DNA of 64,000 nucleotides from Butyrivibrio sp. (GCA_017615275.1 JAGAAO010000047.1:62001-126000); one strand, 5' to 3'; counted from the first letter of the stretch, positions 7,573-17,142 are shown. Numbers and translations are program-made. Notes: generated by a model from the sequence alone, not told the origin.

Positions 7573-9267
7573 ATGAACAGCAAGAAGTGTGCGGCCGTAT
7601 CGGGAATAAGCGTTTTGTATTTTGTTCTATGCATAGTTTTTGGAGTTCTCAAGTATTCGACAAATGATGATGCGATCATGAACATGATTGCTGCAGGGGC
7701 ATATGGCAGCCCTTCTCAATATCTCATCTATAACAATATCGTGATCGGATATGCGCTCAAGATAATGTACACCGTGATTCCTTTTGTAAACTGGTATCTG
7801 TGGATGTACCTTGTTTTCAATCTTTTGAGCGTTATTGTTGTGTGCCTTGTTTTGACCGACAGGATTTCAATCCGTTATACCGTACTTGTGACGGTTCTCG
7901 TAAATCTTTTACTTTCATATGATTTTTACTCAGAGATACAATTTACACAGAGTTCAACATTTTACGCGATTGCGGGAGCATCGCTGATTCTTCTTTTGAT
8001 GTTTAAAGAAAAGAAGTCGATCCCTCTTATGGTACTTGGCACAGTGCTGGTAGCAATGGGAGTCGGCGCGAGAGCGCTCGGCGTCGGCATTATGTTGCCG
8101 TTTTTGTTTTTTGCAATTCTTTTTTACAAGGGAGAGTTTAGGCCTAAGGTAAAGAAGGTGCTTATATATTTTGCTGCACCTGTTATCACATCGGTCTTTT
8201 TACTGGCTGTTAATTTCTATACATACTATATGAATCCCGAATGGAAGAATTTTATGGTATGGAATAATATAATGGTTGAAAAATGTGACCATGGCAATTA
8301 CAATTTTGCGTGGAATAGCGACGAGTATATTAATGCAGGATTTACTGAGAATGACTTTAAACTGCTTGATATGTGGCTCTGGAATGATACTGATTATTTC
8401 TCACTTGATAAGCTTCAGGAAATGCGAGAGATTGGTAAAGACACTAGAGTGGACAGACTGAGGCTTGACGCTGAAGTCTTTTCGGGAACAGTGAACAATA
8501 TTGCCAATTCGTGGAAATATGGAGCTTCTCCTGTAATATTTCTTGTGATCACACTTATTTCACTATGTCTATTTAAAGTTAGGTACAAATTGCTTGTTCT
8601 TCTGCAGGCTTTATTCGTGTTTGCCGAATATTATGTGCTTACTTGTTCAAAGAGAATAATGTGGAGAGTTGAGAGCGGAATATGGCTTTCTGCGCTTTTC
8701 TTTACACTTATTACACTTATATATTCGGGATGTTTTGATGATATTCTTGCGAAAGTAACAGCGGACAAGGCAAAGAAGTTCTTTGGTGTGTTTGCTGTCG
8801 TTTCATCGACCGTTATTACTTTGATATTCGGGGCCCAAAAGGTCGGTGTATTCGTAAAAGACAAGGGGTGTCGCATCGTTGCCGAGACTGATTTTATGTA
8901 TTACAAGCTGGATGCTTTGTCTAAGCTTGACGGATTCTATATTACCGATGTAGATACATTTTACGGTCCTCTGTGCGGTGCAAGGAACATTTTTGACATT
9001 GATGCAAAATACCGTGATTTCTACGGCAACATCTGTCCGTTCGGAGGCTGGGTCATGCCTTCACCCATTGGTCTGTATCATGCAAACAGTAACGGAATCT
9101 CCAATCCGGCAACAGCTCTCATAGAAAGGGACGATGTATATTATGTCGGCGGAGGAGAGAGAACCGGATATGTATATGTGTTTTTAAATGAAAAATACGG
9201 GCCCGGAATCAATATGGAAATGGTTGATGAAGTAGAGGGGGCACCGATTTGGAAATTTTATAAATAA
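7573..9267 (+). CDS. Polytopic membrane protein, GT-C-glycosyltransferase-like, function unknown
   Basis: A 564-residue integral membrane protein with about ten hydrophobic segments. Segments cluster between residues ~5 and 215 (for example SVLYFVLCIVFGVL and WMYLVFNLLSVIVVCLVL) and again between ~310 and 430. A hydrophilic loop of roughly 90 residues separates them, and a soluble C-terminal tail of ~130 residues follows. An early acidic pair (STNDDAIMN) after the first segment is reminiscent of GT-C glycosyltransferases, but I cannot assign a donor or acceptor. The ATG at 7573 follows GGAGAGG. A terminator separates it from ackA. The AraC gene begins 12 bases downstream, so the two are probably co-transcribed. 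Confidence 0.7.
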   Translation: MNSKKCAAVSGISVLYFVLCIVFGVLKYSTNDDAIMNMIAAGAYGSPSQYLIYNNIVIGYALKIMYTVIPFVNWYLWMYLVFNLLSVIVVCLVLTDRISIRYTVLVTVLVNLLLSYDFYSEIQFTQSSTFYAIAGASLILLLMFKEKKSIPLMVLGTVLVAMGVGARALGVGIMLPFLFFAILFYKGEFRPKVKKVLIYFAAPVITSVFLLAVNFYTYYMNPEWKNFMVWNNIMVEKCDHGNYNFAWNSDEYINAGFTENDFKLLDMWLWNDTDYFSLDKLQEMREIGKDTRVDRLRLDAEVFSGTVNNIANSWKYGASPVIFLVITLISLCLFKVRYKLLVLLQALFVFAEYYVLTCSKRIMWRVESGIWLSALFFTLITLIYSGCFDDILAKVTADKAKKFFGVFAVVSSTVITLIFGAQKVGVFVKDKGCRIVAETDFMYYKLDALSKLDGFYITDVDTFYGPLCGARNIFDIDAKYRDFYGNICPFGGWVMPSPIGLYHANSNGISNPATALIERDDVYYVGGGERTGYVYVFLNEKYGPGINMEMVDEVEGAPIWKFYK

Positions 9268-9279
9268 GAGGTTAAACAA

Positions 9280-10140
9280 ATGAAAGAACTGAACTCTTGC
9301 AAGGAGGCAATGGCCGAAAGCATAGAAAAGAAATACTTTTCTGTGGCACATCTTTACAAGGATGATAAGGCAATGGAAATGCACATTCATGATTGCTACG
9401 AAGTGTATTTTTCCATATCCGGCGGAAAACAGTTTCTCATTGACAACAGGTTGTATGACATCGCTCCGGGAGATCTTTTTCTGATAAGCCAATATGATTC
9501 TCATTACCTTACCCAGATCGACAAGGAACTTCATGAAAGAATAGTTATAATGATCGATCCTGATTTTATGAAGAGTGTTTCGAGTCCCGAGACAAATCTG
9601 GACGCTTGTTTTATTGAGAGGGGAGAGGGCTTTTCGCATAAGCTGAGCCTTAACCAGGAACAACAAAAGAGATTTCTTTATTTTGTAAATAAGATTCTTT
9701 CAAGCAACGACTACGGTCACGATCTGCTTGAGAGGTCCACTTTTGTTGAGCTTTTTGTAATGATAAACAAGATAATCAACGACAAGAACAACAATGAAAC
9801 CGAGCAGAAGACTGCCACATACAACGAGCAGGTCGATGCGATACTTTCATACCTCAACAACAACATCCAATATCCGGTGAGTATAGGGAATCTCGCTAAA
9901 CAGTTCTATATAAGTGAGTCCTATATATGCAGGATCTTTAAATCTGCGACCGGAACAACCATTAATAAGTACATGACTGCCAGAAGGATATCCATTGCGA
10001 AATCGCTTTTGGCGGAGGGAAAAGGTGTCAGTGAAGTCTGCGAACAATGCGGCTTTTCGGATTACAGCAACTTCCTCAAAGCATTTACCAAATCCGTGGG
10101 CATTTCACCAAAGAAATACTCTCAAAACTGTAATAGATAG
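9280..10140 (+). CDS. AraC-family transcriptional regulator with cupin domain
   Basis: A 286-residue DNA-binding regulator. Residues ~15-100 form a cupin-like sensor (MHIHDCYEVYFSISGG, APGDLFLIS). The last ~100 residues are the double helix-turn-helix AraC domain, including YISESYICRIFK and the signature CGFSDYSNFLKAFTKSVGISPKKY. Proteins of this type usually bind sugars or small ligands and activate nearby promoters. The target cannot be read from the sequence; the preceding membrane protein or a distant sugar operon are possibilities. The ATG at 9280 is preceded by AAGAGG. A second, divergent-in-sequence AraC protein is encoded at 20342-21187. Confidence 0.92.
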   Translation: MKELNSCKEAMAESIEKKYFSVAHLYKDDKAMEMHIHDCYEVYFSISGGKQFLIDNRLYDIAPGDLFLISQYDSHYLTQIDKELHERIVIMIDPDFMKSVSSPETNLDACFIERGEGFSHKLSLNQEQQKRFLYFVNKILSSNDYGHDLLERSTFVELFVMINKIINDKNNNETEQKTATYNEQVDAILSYLNNNIQYPVSIGNLAKQFYISESYICRIFKSATGTTINKYMTARRISIAKSLLAEGKGVSEVCEQCGFSDYSNFLKAFTKSVGISPKKYSQNCNR

Positions 10141-10154
10141 TTGGGAAAAAACTG

Positions 10155-10183
10155 TTGACAAATAAAAAACCTATGAGTATACT
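10155..10183 (+). promoter_or_regulatory. rpmF-plsX promoter
   Basis: A consensus TTGACA (10155-10160), a 17-base spacer, then TATACT (10178-10183). It is among the best promoters in the window. The leader to rpmF is about 80 bases. Confidence 0.8.
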
Positions 10184-10191
10184 ACATAGGT
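10169..10191. promoter_or_regulatory. Inverted repeat across the rpmF -10 box, possible operator
   Basis: ACCTATG (10169-10175) and CATAGGT (10185-10191) are exact reverse complements, nine bases apart, and bracket the -10 hexamer. A dimeric repressor bound here would block the promoter. Bacillus uses FapR on plsX operons, but this repeat does not look like the FapR box, so the regulator is unknown. Confidence 0.5.
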
Positions 10192-10271
10192 ATGCTAATG
10201 AATAAACGTAAACAATTGCCGATGTAAACTGGCAGTTTCTTATACGGTTACTGTAAGGAGGTGTTACTCAA

Positions 10272-10454
10272 ATGTCAATCTGCCCTAAGAATAAGTCATC
10301 TAAAGGCCATAGAGATCAGAGAAGAGCTAACTGGAAAATGACAGCTCCAACTTTGGTAAAGTGCAGTCATTGTGGAGCTCTTATGCAGCCTCATCAGGTT
10401 TGCAAGAAGTGTGGCTACTACAATAAGAAGAACATTGTTGACGCTGAGGCTTGA
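10272..10454 (+). CDS. rpmF: 50S ribosomal protein L32
   Basis: A 60-residue ribosomal protein of the large subunit. It begins MSICPKNKSSKGHRDQRRA and carries a full zinc ribbon, CSHC plus CKKC, near residues 35-51, so it is the zinc-dependent (C+) form rather than a C- paralogue. The ATG at 10272 follows GGAGG. rpmF next to plsX is a widely conserved link between ribosome and phospholipid synthesis. The small protein YceD (DUF177), which often precedes rpmF, is absent here. A terminator-like hairpin lies between rpmF and plsX. Confidence 0.97.
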   Translation: MSICPKNKSSKGHRDQRRANWKMTAPTLVKCSHCGALMQPHQVCKKCGYYNKKNIVDAEA

Positions 10455-10490
10455 TATACTTTGGTATAACCTCATAGACTTCAGAATTTA

Positions 10491-10526
10491 AAGGCTTTCC
10501 GACCATGTTGGAAAGCCTTGATTTTT
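10491..10526 (+). terminator. Hairpin between rpmF and plsX
   Basis: AAGGCTTTCC (10491-10500) and GGAAAGCCTT (10510-10519) form a perfect 10-bp stem with a 9-base loop, followed by GATTTTT. Since rpmF and plsX are a classical pair, it probably lowers read-through rather than ending the operon. Confidence 0.8.
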
Positions 10527-10579
10527 GTCTTTCACTCTTGTATATTTAAATAAGTTCAATTTAATAGGAGGTCCCGAAT

Positions 10580-11584
10580 ATGTCGGAACTTGTACGTGTT
10601 GCCGTCGATGCGATGGGTGGTGATAATGCACCCGCATGTACGGTAAAGGGAGCGGTTGATGCAGTTGCTGAATCGAAAGCTCTTAAGGTTTTTCTTGTTG
10701 GTAAGAAGGAAGTTATAGAGAAAGAGATCTCTGCATACAGTTATGACAAAGACAGAATTGAAATCGTTGATGCGACTGAAGTTATAGAAATGGCTGAGCC
10801 GCCGGTTATGGCTATCAGAACCAAAAAGGATTCGTCTATCGTTAAGGCTATGTACATGGTCAACCACGGTGAAGCGGATGCATACGTTTCTGCCGGAAGT
10901 ACCGGAGCCACACTCGTTGGAGGACAGGTAATAGTCGGACGACTTAAGGGAGTTGACAGAGCACCTTTGGCACCCCTTATCCCTACAGAGAAGGGCAATT
11001 CTCTTTTGATCGATTGCGGGGCAAATGTTGATGCAAGAGCCAATCACCTTGTTCAGTTTGCCAAGATGGGAACCGTTTACATGGAGAACATCATGGGAAT
11101 CAAGAATCCCACAGTAGCAATCGTTAATATCGGTGCGGAAGAGGAAAAGGGAAACGCTCTTGTCAAAGAAACATTCCCTCTTTTGAAGAATTGTCCCGAT
11201 ATTAATTTTATCGGAAGTATAGAAGCAAGAGATATTCCCATGGGCTATGCCGACGTTATCGTTTGCGAGGCGTTTACGGGAAATGTCATTCTTAAGATGT
11301 ATGAAGGAGTTGCTAAGTCTCTTGTACATGTTATCAAGAAGGGACTTATGTCTAACCTGAAAACTAAGATCGGAGCACTTCTGATCAAGGACGATCTTAA
11401 GAAGACACTTGGCAATTACAGCCTTGAGAAGTACGGCGGAGCACCCATGCTCGGACTCAAGGGACTTGTAGTCAAGACTCACGGAAGTTCAAACGATATT
11501 GAGATCAAGAACTCAATCCTGCAGTGTGTTACTTTCACAGAGCAGAAGATCAGCGAGAAGATCAGTGAGAAGATCTCGCAATAA
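10580..11584 (+). CDS. plsX: Phosphate acyltransferase PlsX
   Basis: Makes acyl-phosphate from acyl-ACP; PlsY then uses it to acylate glycerol-3-phosphate, the first step of phospholipid synthesis in Gram-positive bacteria. At 334 residues it is full length. The N-terminal VAVDAMGGDNAP motif is diagnostic, and SAGSTGA, LIDCGAN and CEAFTGNVILK are also present. The ATG at 10580 follows TAGGAGGT. acpP comes next, and the partner plsY is at 45728 in this window. The C terminus ends in a short repeated lysine/glutamate tail (KISEKISEKISQ). Confidence 0.97.
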   Translation: MSELVRVAVDAMGGDNAPACTVKGAVDAVAESKALKVFLVGKKEVIEKEISAYSYDKDRIEIVDATEVIEMAEPPVMAIRTKKDSSIVKAMYMVNHGEADAYVSAGSTGATLVGGQVIVGRLKGVDRAPLAPLIPTEKGNSLLIDCGANVDARANHLVQFAKMGTVYMENIMGIKNPTVAIVNIGAEEEKGNALVKETFPLLKNCPDINFIGSIEARDIPMGYADVIVCEAFTGNVILKMYEGVAKSLVHVIKKGLMSNLKTKIGALLIKDDLKKTLGNYSLEKYGGAPMLGLKGLVVKTHGSSNDIEIKNSILQCVTFTEQKISEKISEKISQ

Positions 11585-11646
11585 AAAATGAAATATTATC
11601 TATATTCGAAATAAATTGTGCTGCCATGCAGTGGAGGAAAAGTTTT

Positions 11647-11883
11647 ATGGAATTTGAAAAGATGAAAGAAGTTATTGCCAATGTGCTCAATGTTGATCCT
11701 GAGGAGATCAAACCTGAGACTACATTTACAGAGGATCTTGGAGCTGATTCGCTCGACCTTTTCCAGATTATTATGGGACTTGAGGACGAGTTTGATGTAC
11801 AGATTGACCCTGAGAAGACTGAGAACATCAAGACTGTCGGGGAAGCTGTTGATCTTTTAAAGGCGGCAATCGAGACAAAGTAA
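11647..11883 (+). CDS. acpP: Acyl carrier protein
   Basis: A 78-residue acidic carrier of growing fatty acyl chains. The 4'-phosphopantetheine attachment site is Ser35 in GADSLD. The start was set at the ATG at 11647 because GGAGG (11633-11637) lies nine bases upstream; an in-frame ATG at 11626 has no ribosome binding site and would add a non-ACP extension. Its neighbours are plsX, which uses acyl-ACP, and rnc. A terminator follows at 11911. Confidence 0.96.
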   Translation: MEFEKMKEVIANVLNVDPEEIKPETTFTEDLGADSLDLFQIIMGLEDEFDVQIDPEKTENIKTVGEAVDLLKAAIETK

Positions 11884-11910
11884 TTCTTATTAAATCAATT
11901 CGAATCATGT

Positions 11911-11942
11911 GAGGCAGCCTTTAAACTGCCTCATTTCTTTTT
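11911..11942 (+). terminator. Terminator after acpP
   Basis: GAGGCAG (11911-11917) and CTGCCTC (11926-11932) form the stem, followed by ATTTCTTTTT. No separate promoter is obvious before rnc, so partial read-through is likely. Confidence 0.8.
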
Positions 11943-11954
11943 GAAGAGGTAAAC

Positions 11955-12650
11955 ATGTTAACAGAAAACGATATCAGCAGACTTGAACAGACAATCGGAT
12001 ATACATTCAAAGATAAGTCTCTTATTACGGAGGCTCTTACGCACAGTTCTTATATGAACGAGCATAAGATCAATAAGAAGAATGATTATGAACGTCTTGA
12101 GTTCTTGGGTGATGCAATTTTGGAGATGATATCAAGCGATTATCTCTTTAAACATTTCCCTGACAAAAAAGAAGGTGAAATGTCTAAGATAAGAGCTGCG
12201 CTTGTTTGTGAGCCCGCTCTTTATCATGATTCGCTTCAGATTGACCTTAGGAGCTACATTCAGCTCGGCAAAGGTGAAGAGGCGACCGGCGGAAGAAACA
12301 AGGAATCTATAATAGCCGATGTCATGGAGGCTGTTATCGGAGCTCTTTATCTTGATGGGGGAATTGAAGAATCCAAGAAATTTATAGATAAATATGTTCT
12401 CACAAACACCGAATCCTATCAAATGTATAACGATAATAAGTCAACTTTGCAGGAATTGGTGCAGAGACTCAAGCTTGGAACAGTCAGGTATGAAACATGT
12501 GGCGAAAGTGGACCTGAACATGATAAAATGTTCAATGTGCGTGTTTTTGTCGCGGATAAGAATATGGGAGAGGGGACTGGAAGAACCAAGAAAAGTGCTG
12601 AGCAGCAAGCGGCATATCAAGCGGTTCTTGCTTTAAACAACAAGAAATAA
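11955..12650 (+). CDS. rnc: Ribonuclease III
   Basis: A double-strand-specific endoribonuclease for rRNA and mRNA processing. It has 231 residues. The catalytic signature ERLEFLGDA is at residues 46-54, with the second metal-binding region (DVMEAVIGALYLDGG) near 120. The double-stranded RNA-binding domain occupies the last ~70 residues (TLQELVQRL, GEGTGRTKKSAEQQAA). The ATG at 11955 follows GAAGAGGT. Its stop overlaps the smc start by one base (TAATG), a sign of translational coupling. Confidence 0.97.
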   Translation: MLTENDISRLEQTIGYTFKDKSLITEALTHSSYMNEHKINKKNDYERLEFLGDAILEMISSDYLFKHFPDKKEGEMSKIRAALVCEPALYHDSLQIDLRSYIQLGKGEEATGGRNKESIIADVMEAVIGALYLDGGIEESKKFIDKYVLTNTESYQMYNDNKSTLQELVQRLKLGTVRYETCGESGPEHDKMFNVRVFVADKNMGEGTGRTKKSAEQQAAYQAVLALNNKK

Positions 12651-15600
12651 TGTATTTAAAAAGTATTGAAATTCATGGCTTTAAGTCATTTGCAAATAAA
12701 ATAAAACTTGATTTTCATAACGGTATTACCGGAATCGTTGGACCTAACGGTTCAGGTAAGAGTAATGTCGCTGACGCCGTAAGATGGGTATTGGGGGAAC
12801 AGCGTATCAAACAGCTGCGTGGCGGATCCATGCAGGATGTAATTTTTTCGGGAACTGAGCTCAGAAAGCCTTTGGGCTATGCTTATGTTGCCATCACTTT
12901 GGACAATTCGGACCATTCACTTGCGATAGATTATGATGAAGTAACTGTCTCCAGACGTCTTTATCGTTCCGGAGAGAGTGAATATATGATAAATGGATCC
13001 ACATGCCGTCTTAAGGACGTAAATGAGCTGTTTATGGATACGGGTATCGGTAAAGAGGGATACTCCATTATCGGACAGGGCCAGATCGATCAGATTCTTT
13101 CAAGTAAGCCCGAGGACAGAAGAAATCTTTTTGACGAAGCTGCAGGTATCGTTAAATTCAAGTCCAGAAAAGATACGGCTATCAAGAAACTTGAGGAAGA
13201 AAAGATCAACCTCACCAGAATAAGCGATATTCTTGCTGAGCTCGAGAAGCAGATCGGACCTTTGGAGAAGCAGTCCGAAGTTGCCAAAGAGTACCTTAAG
13301 TACAGAGAAAGACTTAAGACACTCGATGTAAACATGTTCCTTGTAGAGAACAAGAATCAGAAGGAACAGCTCGAAGAAGCAGGCAAGAACCTTCTTATTG
13401 CATCGGATTCACTTGCCGAGTCCAAGAACAACTATGAGAAGGCAAAAGAAGAATACGAAAATATCCAGAAGAAGCTTGAACAGCTCGATGCGGAGATTGA
13501 TGAAGCAAGAGCAATGATCACGGATACTTCTGTTAAAAAAGAAAAACTCGAAGGTCAGATCGGTATTTTAAATGAGAAGATAAATGCCGCATCCTCAAAC
13601 GACGCTCATTTTAAGACAAGAATCAAGGATGAGCAGGAAAAGATCGCAGAGAAGACTAAAGAAAAAGAGAATTATTTAAAAGAAAAAGCTGAGATCGACA
13701 AGGAGGCTGAAGAACTCTTTTTAAGCAAGGACAGCGCAAGGAAAGAGCTCGATAAAGTACTTGCCGAGATTGCTGAGATAAATGAAAAGATCGAGGACTG
13801 CAAGAGTAAGATCATTGATACTCTTAATGTCAGAGCTACCATTAAGTCAAAGCTCAGTTCCCTGGATACAATGAAGGAACAGGTGAACATCAGAAAGGCG
13901 GAACTTACAGGTAAGCTTGTCCGTGCCAGATCAGATGAGTCCAGACAGGAAGAGACCATCAAGAAGTTAAGGGATGAGTTTGACAGGATAACCGCCGAGA
14001 TCTCTGAGATGAACAAGAGGCAGAAAGAAACTGATCAAGAGATTGTTTCAATCAGAGAGAACATGTCCAAAAAGGACGCGGAGCTTCGTAAGACGCAGGG
14101 ACTCTATCAGCAGGAGAAGTCCAGACTTGAGGCGCTTGCCAATATCACTGAGAGATACGAGGGATACGGCGGAAGTGTCAAGAAAGTAATGGAGAAAAAA
14201 GATTCCGTTAAAGGAATCATCGGTGTTGTTGCCGATATTATCAAGACAGATTCCAAGTATGAGACAGCCATTGAGGTTGCACTCGGAGGAAATATTCAGA
14301 ACATCGTTACGGATGATGAAGAGACGGCTAAGAAGATGATCGCTTATCTGAAGGAGTCAAGAGCCGGAAGAGCGACATTTTTACCTCTTACATCTCTTGA
14401 TAATCCGCCGGAACTTAAGGCTAAAGAAGCTCTTAATGAGAAGGGCGTTCTTGGTATGGCGGATGAGCTCGTCGAGACGGATCCGAGATACAGAAGTGTT
14501 GCAAAGGCAATGCTTGGAAGAATCGTTGTTGTAGATAATGTCGACAATGCGGTTCTGATCGCAAGAAAGTACAGATACACCGTAAGAATGGTAACTCTTG
14601 AGGGTGAACTTCTTGTACCCGGCGGAGCTATCAGTGGTGGTGCGTTTAAGAATAACAGTAATCTCCTCGGAAGACGTCGTGAGATGGATGAGATGGAGCT
14701 CAATGTCAAGAAGTACAAAGAGCAGATTGACGAGCTACAGAAAGAAATCGAGGAGTCCAAGAAAAAGAGAAACGAACTTCGTGTTCTTTCCGAAGAATTA
14801 AGAACAGAGCTTCAGGGCAAGTTTATCGCTCAGAATACCGCAAGACTCAATGTTGAGAACGAAGAAGCAAGACAGGAAGAACAAAAGGGCAACTACAGCG
14901 ATCTTAAGGCTGAGAGCGACGAGATAGAGACAAGGATTGCGGAGATCGAGGAAGAAAAAGAAGAATCTCTTTCTGCTCTCGAAGAATCCGAGAATACTGA
15001 GAAGACATGTACTGAGCTTGTTGAACAGTACAAGGCTAAGCTCGAAGAATTGCATGTTGTTGAAGAGTGTGAGAACGATGCGGTTTCCAAGAAGGAAATT
15101 GAGTATGAGAGAACTCACCAGAGACAGGAATTCTATCAGCAGAACGTTGATCGTGTAAACGATGATATCGAAACCGAAGAGAAGGCTCTTGCAGAGATCG
15201 TTGAGTCTATGAACGAAAACGAGAAGCTTCTCGAGCAGAGTAAGAAAGATATAGAAGAGATCAGGCTTACCATTGAGAAGTCGCTTGATGTTCAGTCTGA
15301 TGCGACCAAGGAACTTGAAGAGAAGAAAGAAGCCAAGAATGCGCTCTCAGAAGCTCAGAAAGAGTTCTTTGGAAAGACGGAAGAACTCAACAAGCAGATG
15401 TCTGACCTTGAGAAGGAAGTTATCAGACTTACTTCCAAGAAGGAAAAATGCGAAGATGCAATTGAAGCACAGATCAATTACATGTGGAACGAATATGAGA
15501 TCACATTGTCTGATGCTGCGGAACTTCGCGATGAAGAAATGAACGATGTGCCTTCGATGAGAAGAGAGACGAACTCTTTGAAGGATGCGATCAGGAAACT

Positions 15601-16207
15601 TGGCGATGTCAATGTAAATGCCATTGAGGACTACAAGAACCTCATGGAAAGATATACATTTATGAAGACTCAGCACGACGATCTTATCGAGGCTGAGAGA
15701 CAGCTCAAAGAGATAATCACAGATCTGGACGAATCCATGAGAAAGCAGTTCATGGAGCAGTTCAAACTTATAAATACGCAGTTTGATATTGTGTTTAAGG
15801 AAATGTTCGGTGGCGGTAAGGGAACTCTTGAACTTGCGGAGGATGAAGACATCCTTGAAGCGGGAATCAAGATCAACGCTCAGCCGCCGGGAAAGAAACT
15901 TGTAAATATGATGCAGATGTCCGGTGGAGAGAAAGCTCTTACGGCTATAGCGCTTCTTTTTGCCATCCAGAATCTCAAACCTTCGCCGTTCTGCCTTCTC
16001 GATGAGATCGAAGCTGCGCTTGATGAGAACAACGTTGTACGTTTTGCAAAATATTTACATAAGCTTTCAAGCACACAGTTCATTGTAATTACACATCGTC
16101 GTGGTACAATGGAAAGTGCCGACAGACTATACGGTATAACCATGCAGGAAAAAGGTGTATCAACACTTGTTAGCGTAAATCTTATCGATAAGGAGCTAAG
16201 TAACTGA
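12650..16207 (+). CDS. smc: Chromosome segregation protein SMC
   Basis: A 1185-residue SMC ATPase that loops and condenses the chromosome together with ScpA and ScpB. Walker A GPNGSGKS is at residues 31-38. Two long coiled coils (~170-500 and ~680-1020) flank the hinge (~520-640, with GGAISGG soon after). The C-terminal head holds the ABC signature MSGGEKAL and Walker B CLLDEIEAALD. The length and all ATPase motifs are intact. It overlaps rnc and ftsY by one base at each end. The order rnc-smc-ftsY is conserved across Firmicutes. Confidence 0.98.
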   Translation: MYLKSIEIHGFKSFANKIKLDFHNGITGIVGPNGSGKSNVADAVRWVLGEQRIKQLRGGSMQDVIFSGTELRKPLGYAYVAITLDNSDHSLAIDYDEVTVSRRLYRSGESEYMINGSTCRLKDVNELFMDTGIGKEGYSIIGQGQIDQILSSKPEDRRNLFDEAAGIVKFKSRKDTAIKKLEEEKINLTRISDILAELEKQIGPLEKQSEVAKEYLKYRERLKTLDVNMFLVENKNQKEQLEEAGKNLLIASDSLAESKNNYEKAKEEYENIQKKLEQLDAEIDEARAMITDTSVKKEKLEGQIGILNEKINAASSNDAHFKTRIKDEQEKIAEKTKEKENYLKEKAEIDKEAEELFLSKDSARKELDKVLAEIAEINEKIEDCKSKIIDTLNVRATIKSKLSSLDTMKEQVNIRKAELTGKLVRARSDESRQEETIKKLRDEFDRITAEISEMNKRQKETDQEIVSIRENMSKKDAELRKTQGLYQQEKSRLEALANITERYEGYGGSVKKVMEKKDSVKGIIGVVADIIKTDSKYETAIEVALGGNIQNIVTDDEETAKKMIAYLKESRAGRATFLPLTSLDNPPELKAKEALNEKGVLGMADELVETDPRYRSVAKAMLGRIVVVDNVDNAVLIARKYRYTVRMVTLEGELLVPGGAISGGAFKNNSNLLGRRREMDEMELNVKKYKEQIDELQKEIEESKKKRNELRVLSEELRTELQGKFIAQNTARLNVENEEARQEEQKGNYSDLKAESDEIETRIAEIEEEKEESLSALEESENTEKTCTELVEQYKAKLEELHVVEECENDAVSKKEIEYERTHQRQEFYQQNVDRVNDDIETEEKALAEIVESMNENEKLLEQSKKDIEEIRLTIEKSLDVQSDATKELEEKKEAKNALSEAQKEFFGKTEELNKQMSDLEKEVIRLTSKKEKCEDAIEAQINYMWNEYEITLSDAAELRDEEMNDVPSMRRETNSLKDAIRKLGDVNVNAIEDYKNLMERYTFMKTQHDDLIEAERQLKEIITDLDESMRKQFMEQFKLINTQFDIVFKEMFGGGKGTLELAEDEDILEAGIKINAQPPGKKLVNMMQMSGGEKALTAIALLFAIQNLKPSPFCLLDEIEAALDENNVVRFAKYLHKLSSTQFIVITHRRGTMESADRLYGITMQEKGVSTLVSVNLIDKELSN

Positions 16208-17121
16208 TGGCTAATGGTTTTTTTGCTAAATTACAACAGGGCTTGTCTAAAACAAGAGAAAATATTGCAAGGGGCATAGACAGCGTTTTCAGCGGATTTT
16301 CAAGTATCGATGAAGACTTCTATGAGGAACTTGAAGAGACTCTTATCATGGGAGATATCGGAATCGATGCTACCAGCAAGATTATTGACAACTTGCGCAA
16401 GCAGGTTAAAGAAAAGCACATATCCGATCCCACGGAGTGCAAGAAACTTCTCGTTGAGAATATCAGAGAGCAGATGAAGATCGATGAGAACGCCTATGAT
16501 TTTGAGGATAAAAAGACCGTTATCTTTGTAATTGGTGTAAACGGTGTGGGAAAGACAACATCTGTAGGAAAACTGGCTGCTATATTTAAGAATAAGGGTA
16601 AGAAAGTTCTTATAGCTGCGGCCGATACATATAGAGCGGCAGCCACAGAACAGTTAAAAGAGTGGGCTGACAGAGCAGGAACACCTATTATCTGCGGAAA
16701 AGAGGGTGGCGATCCCGGAAGTGTTATTTACGATGCTGCTTTTGCATTTAAATCAAGAGATTGTGATATTTTGATCGTGGACACTGCGGGACGACTTCAT
16801 AATAAGAAGAATCTTATGGAAGAACTTTCCAAGATGAACAGGATCCTTGACAGGGAACTTGGAAATGTTTGCAGAGAGAATTTCATTGTTCTTGACGGTA
16901 CAACAGGTCAGAATGCAATTATGCAGGCGAGAGAATTTGGCGAAGCAGCAGATCTCACCGGTATAATACTTACAAAGCTTGATGGCACCGCAAAGGGTGG
17001 AATCGCGGTTGCGATAGTTTCGGAACTCAATATTCCGGTTAAGTATATCGGAGTCGGAGAAGCTATTGACGATCTTGAGAGATTTGATTCCGATCAGTTT
17101 GTAGATGCATTATTTTCATAA
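16207..17121 (+). CDS. ftsY: Signal recognition particle receptor FtsY
   Basis: A membrane-associated GTPase that docks the SRP-ribosome complex at the SecYEG channel. It has 304 residues, the short form without the long acidic N domain of E. coli. The N domain covers ~1-95. The G domain begins with GVNGVGKTTS near residue 109 and contains DTYRAAATEQL, DTAGRLHNK and TKLDGTAKGG. TGATG overlaps the smc stop. Its partner ffh is encoded at 21620. Confidence 0.97.
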   Translation: MANGFFAKLQQGLSKTRENIARGIDSVFSGFSSIDEDFYEELEETLIMGDIGIDATSKIIDNLRKQVKEKHISDPTECKKLLVENIREQMKIDENAYDFEDKKTVIFVIGVNGVGKTTSVGKLAAIFKNKGKKVLIAAADTYRAAATEQLKEWADRAGTPIICGKEGGDPGSVIYDAAFAFKSRDCDILIVDTAGRLHNKKNLMEELSKMNRILDRELGNVCRENFIVLDGTTGQNAIMQAREFGEAADLTGIILTKLDGTAKGGIAVAIVSELNIPVKYIGVGEAIDDLERFDSDQFVDALFS

Positions 17122-17142
17122 ATGATAGTTGGGAGAGTAGAG

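Noticed and set aside
10556-11482. 308-codon open frame antisense to plsX
   Set aside because: It covers a clear plsX gene in the opposite strand, has no ribosome binding site and low-complexity Ser/Asn/Cys-rich sequence, and matches nothing.
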